A stretch of 14,569 bases of DNA from positions 1 through 14,569 of the forward strand of contig CAYXWH010000046.1 in the NCBI GenBank assembly GCA_964468755.1. Reading direction: 5' to 3'. Every line of letters starts with the position of its first letter. Position 1 is the stretch's first letter. Shown here in pieces: positions 7,801-13,789 of the stretch. The notes beneath the pieces were generated by a model. The model did not search any database. It was not told the origin of the DNA and saw only the letters and a list, made by a program, of their open reading frames with translations. The stretch is from CAYXWH01 sp964468755 (lineage in GTDB: Bacteria; Chloroflexota; Dehalococcoidia; Dehalococcoidales; RBG-16-60-22). The translations under genes were made by a program, and so were the position numbers.

Positions 7801-8175
7801 GGCTCGTATGAAGCCCTCCATGTCCATCTGCCGGTCACCCTTGAAGATATCGCTGCCTTTAAAGGAGCCCATGCGGGTGCAGGCAAATATGTGGGAACTG
7901 CCGCCAATCAATACCACAATGGTAGCCTGACTACGGGGCAAAAGCTCCTGGAGATAATCAGACATGGCGCTCTGTCCGCGGATGTCGACCAGCACCACTT
8001 GGGAGGCATCAAGCTCGTTTTTAACCTCGTCCGGGGAAATTCGGCCCCGGTCAAGGTCACTGAGGTATATCTTTCTCAGTGAGAGGATGTCTCCGTACTC
8101 GGCTTTCAGCTCGCTGACGGCATCGCGGAGTTCCTGCGTATTGTCAATGGTGGTCAGCAGGAGAAACCTTACCAT
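4867..8175 (-). CDS. cobN: CobN/BchH-type chelatase large subunit (probable cobaltochelatase CobN), interrupted by an assembly gap
   Basis: The large catalytic subunit of the ATP-dependent class I chelatases, which inserts Co2+ into hydrogenobyrinate a,c-diamide (CobN) or Mg2+ into protoporphyrin IX (BchH/ChlH). About 1068 residues are readable. The N-terminal domain spans residues 1-110 with a LVDIRGQS strand. The core has GNVFIGVQPSRG and DLPPHHQYLGFYKWL. Around residues 460-475 lies HWGMHGTLEF with KGKEVPLSGTCYPD, then NPSESTIAKRRG, all family hallmarks. The C-terminus ends in the typical RMLEAHSRGYW helix. Residues about 328-361 are N. The ATG at 8175 lies inside the end of the preceding ChlID gene (overlap ATGGTAA), so translation is coupled. 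No bacteriochlorophyll gene is nearby and CobN-with-ChlID pairs are common in non-phototrophs, so cobalt is the likelier metal, but sequence alone does not settle it. Confidence 0.85.
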   Translation of the reverse strand: MVRFLLLTTIDNTQELRDAVSELKAEYGDILSLRKIYLSDLDRGRISPDEVKNELDASQVVLVDIRGQSAMSDYLQELLPRSQATIVVLIGGSSHIFACTRMGSFKGSDIFKGDRQMDMEGFIRAKKFSELTRRIGTMLPFGKLKDMRNWVIAQEYYANYGTENLKGLLLFLLREYGKVKVKQVPPPRKALDFGIWWPDKGFFRDLAGFQKEVSWDSTRPSIGVLFYGQMHFADCVPLVREFIARVGDRANIIPVFSAAEYNLEAVSRYFLHGETPGIDLMVNLQYFRIHGGPYGGTPEPTYELLQRLNVPVLIGFHLYSTEIEQWQXXXXXXXXXXXXXXXXXXXXXXXXXXXXXXXXXXNSRPEITVSAGQYQEWFAQLPTDVRQEMITRWGSPPGKVMAEDGKLYIPGIVLGNVFIGVQPSRGVHEDLEKAYHDRDLPPHHQYLGFYKWLEKEFQADAIIHWGMHGTLEFTKGKEVPLSGTCYPDILIGTLPHLYYYWVGNPSESTIAKRRGYAVTVSHASPPTTGADLYGGYLELEDLIKEHDRAEVNEKSHLEELISAKAHELNLDAADNGSLKLLLYRMKRRLIPEGLHRLDYKLEGKALVSYLTSVLRLGREVPSLHALLAEWRGHDPQELAACPELAREVDNEARHLVAELLAGNAVDIPDEITQYILELSRHIDQSDESGGLLRALSGEYLLPNLGGDPLRTPGVFPVGRNMYEFDPRLIPTRTAQRLGEAAASQVLNRFREKHGRYPESLGLVLWGFETVKTGGDTIAQILSYLGVRLVSRASPWFKELELIPLEELGRPRIDVVITICGIFRDLFGTHIDLLNKAIEMVAGAEEPPEHNYVRKHYLETKDGFGELAGARIFGPADNEYATSMRTLVESSQWSNEKELAASYDRSMSHAYWGGSTVRTPQLFEHLVSHIDLVTQERDNTEYEITDLDHYYEFFGGLARSVREKRGEYPEQWFLDSTEENLEVADAETVIDRATRTRMLNPKWVEGMLRHDFHGAQKVAQRVEYLLGLEATTGQVKEWLFDQTARTLLFDDEMRRKLMENNRYATLDMAERMLEAHSRGYWSAAAEDLEKLKTLILDMENWLE
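7093..7192. other. Assembly gap of exactly 100 N inside cobN
   Basis: A run of 100 N, the conventional placeholder for a gap of unknown size. The flanking sequences encode consecutive parts of one chelatase in the same nominal frame, so the join is right in order and orientation. Frame agreement across 100 N is accidental. Confidence 0.95.
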
Positions 8176-9995
8176 CGGGCAACATCCTCAATGAAGAAGT
8201 GGTCACCCGAGGCTGTCTCGGCGAACTCTTTGAGGTGACCGAGGTCGTGAGACCTCCGCCCGGTGTTGACGGCTACCAGATGAATCCCCTTGCTCCTGAT
8301 TTCCTCGCCCAGCCAGACAAGGTCCTCGCGAAGAGAGCCTTTGATGGGCAGGTTGCCCCGGCCATCGGAGATAAGAATAATCTGTGCGTTCCGGTTCCTG
8401 TCCCGCTGTTTTTCGATGAGCTTCACACATTCCAGTATGCCCTGGGACAGCGGCGTCTTGCCGCCTGTGGGCAGTTCTTTAAGCCGTTGTTGTGCCGTTT
8501 CCACGCTGGCGGTGGGAGGCAGGACCAGCTCAGCGTCGCTTCCCCGGAAGGCTATCAGGGCTACCCGGTCCCGTTTCTGGTAGGCGGTGGTGAGGAGCCA
8601 GTGAATCGCGCCCTTGGCCAGCTCCATTCTCGCCTCGGCTCCCATCGATGCTGAGGAGTCAAGACAGAAGACATAGAGGACGCCGGTCTTGCCCAGCCTT
8701 ACCTTCTCCATGAGATGCTCGGGGTTTATCTCCAGCCTGTTGTGCGGGGCATTGGCCGCCGCGCGGCGTATGGTAGCGTCAATGGCAATATCAGTGGAGT
8801 CGGCTCTGGGGCGGGCGGACACGTATTTCCCTCGAGGTGATGGGGACTGAGAGTGGTTCTTGCCGGGGGTCCCTTTCTCAAATCCCCGCTGCATGAGTTC
8901 GGCGATCTTCACCGAGGTATTTACCTCGAATGTCCTTTCTGTCGAAGACTGCTGGCGGGTATCCTCGTGTGTCCGTGCCAGGGCTTCCTGGAGCTCCTGC
9001 TTCGAAGCCACTTTCTCGAACGGCTTGTTTCTGAGCCGGTGGGGTAACGCCAGCTCCATGGCTTTGAGGACATCCGCTTCGGTCACTTCCGGCTGGCCCT
9101 GAAGAGCCGCCAGAGCCTTGGCTGCTTTGGTTACCACGATATCCGCCCTGAGGGTTTCAATTCCCAGGTTGGCGCACGTCTCAGCTACGGAATCCAGCAT
9201 TTCTTCCCGGATAGATACCTCGGGCACCTGCTTCCGGGCATCCGTAATGCGCTGGCGCAGGTCAGCCTGGGCTCCGGCATATTGGTCAGCGAATGCCCAC
9301 GGGTTCTTATCAAACGCCTCGCGCCGGTTGACCACTTCCGCCCTATCTTCCTTGCTCATCAGCCCTTTTACTTCCGCGCAGAGCCCAAAGCGGTCCAGTA
9401 GCTGCGGTCTGAGTTCACCTTCCTCCGGGTTCATGGTGCCCACCAGGATAAACCTCGCCGGATGGTGCAGGGATACCCCTTCCCGTTCAATAACATTGAC
9501 ACCCATGGCTGCCGCATCCAGCAGCACATTGGCCACGTGGTCATCAAGCAGGTTCACTTCATCGATATAGAGAATATTCCGGTTCGCCTCGGCAAGTACC
9601 CCGGGATGCAGCGCCCTTATGCCTTCTTTCAGGGCTTTCTGTATATCCAGGCTGCCGACCACCCGGTCCTCGGTGGCTGATACCGGCAGTTCCACCACAG
9701 TCATCTTTTTATGCCGGCGGGGCAGGGTATGGCCCTGCTCTACCTTTTCCTGGCAGGCGCGGCACATTTCCCGCAGGTTATCGGGTTCGCAATTAAACGG
9801 GCAGCCGGCGACAATCTCTATTTCGGGTAAGAGGTCAGAAAGACCGCGCACGGCGGTGGATTTGGCGGTGCCTTTTTCGCCGCGGATGAGGATACCGCCG
9901 ATACGGGGGTCAATCGCGTTCAGCATGAGGCCGAGCTTCATATCATACTGACCGACAATCGCGGTGAAGGGGTAGATTACATGTTTGTGGTGCAT
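8169..9995 (-). CDS. Fused ChlI/ChlD-type chelatase ATPase (AAA+ plus VWA), partner of CobN
   Basis: A 608-aa AAA+ motor of a metal chelatase. ATG 9995 is preferred because AAGGAG (10009-10004) lies 8 nt upstream; an in-frame TTG at 10019 would place that site inside the gene. Residues (ATG numbering): Walker A GEKGTAKST at 39-47; four cysteines at 65, 69, 78 and 81 (C-x3-C-x8-C-x2-C), a pattern seen in ChlI-like proteins paired with CobN; Walker B ILYIDEVNLL at about 141; a sensor/arginine region GTMNPEEGELRPQLLDRFGL; then a basic, Ser/Pro-rich linker around 350-410. The C-terminal von Willebrand A domain has an intact MIDAS: DSSASMG at about 446, TGGKTPLSQG, and ISDGRGN. Separate BchI and BchD are thus merged in one polypeptide that keeps an active-looking ATP site. 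It is the first gene of a two-gene unit, its stop codon overlapping the cobN start by 7 nt. Confidence 0.88.
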   Translation of the reverse strand: MHHKHVIYPFTAIVGQYDMKLGLMLNAIDPRIGGILIRGEKGTAKSTAVRGLSDLLPEIEIVAGCPFNCEPDNLREMCRACQEKVEQGHTLPRRHKKMTVVELPVSATEDRVVGSLDIQKALKEGIRALHPGVLAEANRNILYIDEVNLLDDHVANVLLDAAAMGVNVIEREGVSLHHPARFILVGTMNPEEGELRPQLLDRFGLCAEVKGLMSKEDRAEVVNRREAFDKNPWAFADQYAGAQADLRQRITDARKQVPEVSIREEMLDSVAETCANLGIETLRADIVVTKAAKALAALQGQPEVTEADVLKAMELALPHRLRNKPFEKVASKQELQEALARTHEDTRQQSSTERTFEVNTSVKIAELMQRGFEKGTPGKNHSQSPSPRGKYVSARPRADSTDIAIDATIRRAAANAPHNRLEINPEHLMEKVRLGKTGVLYVFCLDSSASMGAEARMELAKGAIHWLLTTAYQKRDRVALIAFRGSDAELVLPPTASVETAQQRLKELPTGGKTPLSQGILECVKLIEKQRDRNRNAQIILISDGRGNLPIKGSLREDLVWLGEEIRSKGIHLVAVNTGRRSHDLGHLKEFAETASGDHFFIEDVARW

Positions 9996-10031
9996 GCCAA
10001 AGGCTCCTTGATTATGCAAATATAAGTAATT

Positions 10032-10043
10032 GCAACTAGTTGC
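10032..10043. promoter_or_regulatory. Perfect 12-bp palindrome upstream of the chelatase operon
   Basis: GCAACTAGTTGC is its own reverse complement and lies 37 nt upstream of the ChlID start codon, in AT-rich promoter-like DNA. The partly symmetric flanks (AATT / TTTA) resemble MarR-type operators. No regulator gene is adjacent, so the regulator is unknown. Confidence 0.45.
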
Positions 10044-10044
10044 T

Positions 10045-10072
10045 TTATGCTACGGTTTGAATCATAGCATAA
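10045..10072. promoter_or_regulatory. Inverted repeat with 8-bp arms next to the palindrome
   Basis: TTATGCTA (10045-10052), 12-nt spacer, TAGCATAA (10065-10072): perfect arms directly abutting the 12-bp palindrome. Arm spacing of about 20 bp centre to centre fits a dimer contacting adjacent major grooves. I find no well-spaced -35/-10 pair for the leftward operon, so the promoter itself is not defined. Confidence 0.45.
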
Positions 10073-10401
10073 CCTGGAGTAAAGCACAATCGGCACATGA
10101 CTGCCTGGCGGAATCACCACCCGCTCTTTGTGGCGGCGTACGCCGGGGCGGTATTTGGGGACAGGTCTCCTTTCAGTGCAATTAAGTCTGCCGTGAACCG
10201 CTGACTAAGTGGATAATTCTACTTTCAACAATGAGAATTAGTCCTTTTGGATGGTTACACAGGGAATTGAAAATAGTAGAAATAGAATGAGTAGAGTTTA
10301 ATATACTACCGCCCCGGGATTTAATCAGGGCGGAAGGATGGCTGTCTTGGTGATATTTGTGCCTGACAGGTCACATGGATATTCTTATAAGGAGGCTGAA
10401 G
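10073..10401. other. Divergent intergenic region with one further inverted repeat
   Basis: Between the chelatase operon (leftward) and the secreted-protein gene (rightward). I see no gene with a ribosome binding site. CCGCCC (10309-10314) and GGGCGG (10328-10333) form a 6-bp inverted repeat with a 13-nt spacer, 69 nt before the next start codon. AT-rich DNA at 10260-10308 may hold the rightward promoter, but no pair of hexamers has proper spacing. Confidence 0.4.
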
Positions 10402-11625
10402 ATGAGAAAGGGATTGATATCAGTACTGGCACTGGTTCTGGTCGCAGGTGTAGCGCTGCCGGTTTCGGCAGTACCCGTAACGGCGCAGGCTGCTAATGAT
10501 GCCCAGGTAACTGATTTAATCGCGGGCAGGCACATGACCGTAGGCACGGTCAGCATATGGGATGATTGCCAAAACCTGTATGTGGAATACAACGTGACCG
10601 AGGCAGGCTGGGGGCTTGAGGAGACACATCTGGCTGTTGCCAGCTTCCTCTGGAATATTCCTCAGAAAAATGGTAACCCGATTCCGGGCCGTTTCCCGTA
10701 TTCCCACGAAAACCTGGGCGGTGTTACTTCCGATATGTACACTATACCACTTTCGGATATCAATAAGGTATTTGGCAACAATGTCTTTATCGCGACCCAT
10801 GCTGGTGTCATGAAAGCCAATAAAGCCTGCATTGATTTTGAGCAGTATGCGGAAAAGGATGAGGTAAGTATAATAGCCACTGAAAACGGCGATGTGAGTT
10901 TCTACATGGTGAGCAGTGACCCTCTGGTGGGCCTGACGGTCGGTGAATCAGCCGACCTGACACCGGTGCCCGGTGCTTTTCCCGCCGTGGCTGCTCCTGA
11001 TACCAGCCCGCCATATGACAACATAGTCGCTTTCACGGTCAATGACCCGCCCAATACCTACCGGGACGACTACATCAGGGATGCCGCCGGCACTGGTGCC
11101 GGAGGTATGACTATTACCGACCCGCAGGACCTCACCCAAACCGACTTGCTCAAGCATGCCTATTCCCAGTATCTGGCTATTGTTGTGGACGTATCGGATA
11201 TCAGTAATATTCAGGGTCTGGACCTGGTAAGTATCGATCTGGACCACACCGAGATGTGGTATTTCCAGTACTTTAATGAGGATGATGAGTTACTCCAGGA
11301 AATCACGCTGGGGCCGGGAACAGGCACGTCAGGCGACGGGGCGGCTTTTGCGGTTGAGTACTCTGACCCGGAGCTATCGAAAGTGGCTATATGGGGCGGC
11401 ATGAACCTGGGCGAGCGAGAAAGAATAGGCTACGCCATTGACAATGTCTGTGTAACCTCGGTGCAGGACGAGACTGCCTGGGCAGGCTGTTGCCTCTTTC
11501 CGGGGAGGAACTGGGCGATGTTCATCGTTTACCATGTCCAGTGTCCGACTGGTAATGGGGGCAGCCTTGGCAGCCGCTGGGGCTTTTTCAAAAATTTTGG
11601 TAAATTGCCCAAGTGGTACCGGTGA
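10402..11625 (+). CDS. Secreted protein of unknown function with one beta-rich domain apparently inserted into another
   Basis: ATG 10402 is chosen because AAGGAGG (10389-10395) lies 6 nt upstream and the protein then begins with a classical signal peptide (MRKG, hydrophobic core to about residue 21, cleavage near VSA or AQA, 23-30). The mature protein has about 375 residues. Residues 46-137 (TVGTVSIWDD.. NLYVEYNVTE.. ETHLAVA.. FPYSHENLGG.. YTIPLSDI.. FIATHAGV) look like the first part of a widespread bacterial/archaeal secreted beta domain. Its usual ending (ETAW..FPG.NWA....Y.V) appears only at 357-380. The intervening 143-354 reads as a second beta-sandwich, opening CIDFEQYAEKDEV and closing GYAIDNVCV, flanked by Cys143 and Cys350, a plausible disulfide. 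The last 27 residues are basic and unlike either. No anchor or sorting motif is seen. Function unknown; the domain reading is from memory. Confidence 0.78.
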   Translation: MRKGLISVLALVLVAGVALPVSAVPVTAQAANDAQVTDLIAGRHMTVGTVSIWDDCQNLYVEYNVTEAGWGLEETHLAVASFLWNIPQKNGNPIPGRFPYSHENLGGVTSDMYTIPLSDINKVFGNNVFIATHAGVMKANKACIDFEQYAEKDEVSIIATENGDVSFYMVSSDPLVGLTVGESADLTPVPGAFPAVAAPDTSPPYDNIVAFTVNDPPNTYRDDYIRDAAGTGAGGMTITDPQDLTQTDLLKHAYSQYLAIVVDVSDISNIQGLDLVSIDLDHTEMWYFQYFNEDDELLQEITLGPGTGTSGDGAAFAVEYSDPELSKVAIWGGMNLGERERIGYAIDNVCVTSVQDETAWAGCCLFPGRNWAMFIVYHVQCPTGNGGSLGSRWGFFKNFGKLPKWYR

Positions 11626-11702
11626 GTATAGGCACACTTAACCGGCACCCGCCCAAAGTGAATGACGCATGGTGTCTCCGGTGCCGCTGCCATGCGGGCA
11701 GT

Positions 11703-11846
11703 ATGAAGGGGTGGTCTGAGTTCTTTCCCCAACTCGTCCCCAGGACAGCCAGGGTTCTGGATGCCGGGGCTGAGACCGGACTAACGGGCCAGTTTTTGTC
11801 CAGACCTGGCGGCTGTATCATTTTTACCTTATCAACTGAGTCTTAG
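11703..11846 (+). pseudogene. Possible remnant of a SAM-dependent methyltransferase N-terminus
   Basis: A 47-codon in-frame stretch contains WSEFFPQLVPRTARVLDAGAETGLTG. The part VLDAGAETGLTG matches motif I of class I methyltransferases (VLDxGxGTG), with Glu in place of the second Gly. A stop comes 22 codons after this motif, where a functional enzyme would continue for about 150 residues. There is no Shine-Dalgarno sequence. It lies in the 339-nt space between two convergent genes. A chance open frame cannot be excluded; the rest of the space shows only a tandem 10-bp repeat (11900-11919). Confidence 0.35.
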
Positions 11847-11964
11847 CAAAAAGCTGGTGCTACCGGTAATAACAATGGTTTTCATTTCCGGATTTACATC
11901 ATCTTGTTACATCTTGTTAAATTATAGCCCCTATGGCATTAATGCAATAAAAATGGAAGACAGG

Positions 11965-12576
11965 TCAAGAGTGAGTCGCTTTTAGGGCTAGTATTGTTCC
12001 AGCTTTGAGCACAATTTTTTGCTGTTCCAGTAAATGATGAGTCTTCAGTATCTCAGCCAGACCACCATTGCTAAGATAATCTTTGAAGCCCGCATAGTGT
12101 TCACCGCCGACAACGAATTCTATCATCCTTACCAGTAAAGCCCCGGTATTTTTGGGCAATGGAACTTGAAAATCGAGAAATGTAAAGTCTCCATTCGGTT
12201 TAACAACCCTCTTCATTTCCTGGATTACTCTATCCCGGACTCTTTTCCCCTTATCATGCAGTCCAAACGATATAGAGGCAGAGTCAAAATAAGCGTCCGG
12301 AAACGGCAATGCGGTGGCATCGGCTAGCTGAAAGGAGACATTTCCCAGATGCCGTTTCTTTTTATTTTTTACCGCTATTTTTAACATGCTCGGGTCAATG
12401 TCGATTCCTGTGGCAGTGATACCCTGCCGCCCGTACTCGAGAACTTGCTCTCCAGTTCCACAGCAGATATCCAGTACTTTATCGCCATACTTCATGGCGG
12501 AAAATTCAGGGAGAAATCTTCTGATGTCTCTCAATAGAGGGTCGACTAAATTTTCGTAATTAAATATATACATCAT
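11965..12576 (-). CDS. Class I SAM-dependent methyltransferase, UbiE/Methyltransf_11 type
   Basis: A 203-aa soluble enzyme that transfers a methyl group from S-adenosylmethionine. From ATG 12576: motif I KVLDICCGTGEQ (about residues 33-44, Cys replacing the middle Gly), an acidic post-I loop ATGIDIDPSML, motif II LADATALPFPDAYFD, SISFGLHD, and motif III EMKRVVKPNGDFTFLDF. These order well with the UbiE/COQ5 group, but the protein is about 45 residues shorter than true UbiE. Context gives no quinone pathway, so the substrate is unknown. ATG 12576 (or 12573) is preferred over an upstream TTG at 12600 because homology begins at YIFNYENLVDP. No Shine-Dalgarno is visible, and a candidate promoter sits so close that the mRNA may be leaderless. 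It is divergent from the zinc-ribbon/rpsU cluster. Confidence 0.85.
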   Translation of the reverse strand: MMYIFNYENLVDPLLRDIRRFLPEFSAMKYGDKVLDICCGTGEQVLEYGRQGITATGIDIDPSMLKIAVKNKKKRHLGNVSFQLADATALPFPDAYFDSASISFGLHDKGKRVRDRVIQEMKRVVKPNGDFTFLDFQVPLPKNTGALLVRMIEFVVGGEHYAGFKDYLSNGGLAEILKTHHLLEQQKIVLKAGTILALKATHS

Positions 12577-12583
12577 TAGTATG

Positions 12584-12612
12584 ATACTACACCAGTCCAA
12601 TCGGATTATGAA
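12584..12612 (-). promoter_or_regulatory. Candidate promoter giving a leaderless methyltransferase mRNA
   Basis: On the minus strand TTCATA (12612-12607, 4 of 6) and TAGTAT (12589-12584, 4 of 6) are 17 nt apart. The -10 ends 7 nt before ATG 12576, so transcription would begin at or very near the start codon. This agrees with the missing Shine-Dalgarno. Each hexamer is only moderate. Confidence 0.35.
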
Positions 12613-12840
12613 CTGCTGTTATGCAGTGTAGATTTCAGAATACCCGGAAGCTAAAAGAAGCCAGAAGAAGATTTGACGGCAAGGAGCCATATATGATATG
12701 TTGGCTAATGTAGTTTACTGGTTAGGTCATTGATTGCTTAGTTAAATCGTATCCTACCGTTATTTTTCAGCATATCCTTCCAGTTAACCGAGTTCTGGAT
12801 GGCCTAAATCTATCGGCAAGCTAAAAGAGGAGGTCATCCA

Positions 12841-13088
12841 ATGGCTTTTTCGGATAAGTCTCCTCAGCGTTTTGATTGTGGCGCAACTTTCGATTTTGGT
12901 TCCGGGGAACGGCGTTTTTCTGTTCAAAAGGGTACGCAGGTAAGCCGGAACGGCAGATGTTGCCGGTAGTGTACACCGGGTACGGCAGGAAGACCGAATT
13001 GCCGTTTAAGCTCCTCAGGGCGAGACCGGTATACTGCAGAGACGGCTCCAACCAGATCGGGCTGGGGAGCCAATATTTTAACGGGTAG
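12841..13088 (+). pseudogene. Decayed two-module zinc-ribbon protein gene (zf-trcl plus CxxC-x17-CxxC)
   Basis: A strong Shine-Dalgarno GAGGAGG (12827-12833) precedes ATG 12841. The first frame reads MAFSDK..DCGATFDFGSGERRF, the opening of the probable zinc-ribbon domain PF13451, but the first Cys of its leading CxxC is Arg. Around 12914-12920 homology moves to the +1-shifted frame (FFCSKGYAGKPERQ), while the original frame stops at 12969. The second CxxC of this ribbon is largely lost. The shifted frame then gives MLPVVYTGYGRKTELPF..RARPVYCRDGSN, which matches the CxxC-x17-CxxC module with Tyr, Tyr and Gly in three of four Cys positions. TGC-to-TAC and TGC-to-GGC single changes explain all three. 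Intact homologues of about 100 aa occur in related bacteria, as far as I recall. It ends 7 nt before rpsU, so it was probably its operon partner. Confidence 0.68.
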
Positions 13089-13095
13089 TTATTGT

Positions 13096-13275
13096 ATGTC
13101 ACTAGAAGTACAAATACGGGAAGGTGAAAGCCAGGAATCACTCTTAAGGCGCTTCCAGAGGATAGTGCAGATGAGTGGTGTCCTGCGGGAATTGAAAGGT
13201 CACCGTTACTACATGTCAAGAAGCGAGACCCGACGGCTCAAAGCAAAGAAGAACAGCAGGCGAAGGCGAGTCTAG
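13096..13275 (+). CDS. rpsU: 30S ribosomal protein bS21
   Basis: A 59-aa basic protein beginning MSLEVQIREGESQESLLRRFQR and ending in an Arg/Lys-rich tail (RRLKAKKNSRRRRV). The order V-x-V-R-E-x-E-S, LRRF, a central GVLRELK and R-x-Y, then the basic C-terminus is diagnostic for bS21, and the length is normal (55-71). The protein binds the 30S platform near the 3' end of 16S rRNA, where it aids initiation. The Shine-Dalgarno is poor (GGGTAG about 10 nt upstream), so translation may depend on the upstream reading frame, whose stop lies 7 nt before the ATG. That upstream gene is degenerate, which could reduce coupling. An RRM protein gene follows 122 nt downstream. Confidence 0.93.
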   Translation: MSLEVQIREGESQESLLRRFQRIVQMSGVLRELKGHRYYMSRSETRRLKAKKNSRRRRV

Positions 13276-13335
13276 ATGTCGTGGATTCGGGCTGCCGGGC
13301 GTATAGCTTACCACTCTTGGGACATTCGACCGGGG

Positions 13336-13363
13336 GCTGCTTGCCATAGCGCTGGCAGGCAGC
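13336..13363 (+). terminator. Strong hairpin between rpsU and the RRM gene (terminator/attenuator or leader element)
   Basis: GCTGCTTGCCA (13336-13346) pairs with TGGCAGGCAGC (13353-13363): 11 bp with one G-U wobble and a 6-nt loop. It is followed by GGCTAGCTTTATAG, only moderately U-rich. It ends 34 nt before the RRM start, so it may partly terminate rpsU transcription or lie in the RRM leader and control it. Confidence 0.5.
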
Positions 13364-13397
13364 GGCTAGCTTTATAGTAAAAGGACGGAGGGCTTAG

Positions 13398-13712
13398 ATG
13401 AACATCTACGTGGGTAATTTGTCGTATGATATGACTGAGGATGAATTACGGCAAGAATTTGAAGTCTACGGACAGGTGACATCGGTTAGTGTCGTTGCTG
13501 ACAGGTATACCGGACGTTCCCGTGGTTTTGGCTTTGTTGAGATGCCTTCGGTATCTGAGGGACAGGCGGCGATAAGCGGTCTGAATGGGAAGACAGTAAA
13601 AGAGCGCGCACTCAGCGTTAGCCCTGCCCGACCTCGTGAAGAGGGCAGAGGCGGTGGCGGCTACGGTAGCCGGGGTGGTGGTTCATATGGGGGAGGAGGA
13701 CGAAGAAGATAG
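13398..13712 (+). CDS. Glycine-rich RRM RNA-binding protein
   Basis: A 104-aa protein with a single RNA recognition motif at residues 2-78. RNP2 is IYVGNL (3-8) and RNP1 is RGFGFVEM (42-49), with the aromatic contacts Tyr4, Phe44 and Phe46 all present. Residues 81-104 form a Gly/Arg/Tyr-rich tail (EGRGGGGYGSRGG...GGGRRR), as in cyanobacterial Rbp and plant GRP proteins. The length is typical. ATG 13398 has GGAGG at 13387-13391. Family members bind single-stranded RNA and act as RNA chaperones; several in cyanobacteria are cold-induced and sit next to rpsU. The rpsU gene here is immediately upstream on the same strand, which suggests a role in translation or RNA metabolism under stress, though this is inference. 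Confidence 0.95.
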   Translation: MNIYVGNLSYDMTEDELRQEFEVYGQVTSVSVVADRYTGRSRGFGFVEMPSVSEGQAAISGLNGKTVKERALSVSPARPREEGRGGGGYGSRGGGSYGGGGRRR

Positions 13713-13789
13713 CCGGTCTTTACTGTTCCTCTGTCGATTGATAAGCGTATAGCTACTTGATTTCGTTCTCTTTTTCAATTGCATAGTAG

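Noticed and set aside
4856..9951. Many plus-strand open frames of 60-240 codons opposite cobN and ChlID
   Set aside because: Shadow frames of GC-rich minus-strand coding sequence without ribosome binding sites or family motifs.
9996..10019. Longer ChlID start at TTG 10019
   Set aside because: The AAGGAG at 10009-10004 would lie inside the coding region, whereas it is ideally placed for ATG 9995.
10097..10204. 35-codon open frame in front of the secreted-protein gene
   Set aside because: No ribosome binding site, no motif, and it lies between divergent promoters; chance is likely.
10357..10401. Longer start for the secreted protein at 10357
   Set aside because: It would bury the Shine-Dalgarno AAGGAGG and the signal peptide would no longer be N-terminal.
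11900..11919. Tandem duplication of CATCTTGTTA
   Set aside because: Two short copies only, no link to a promoter, attachment site or mobile element.
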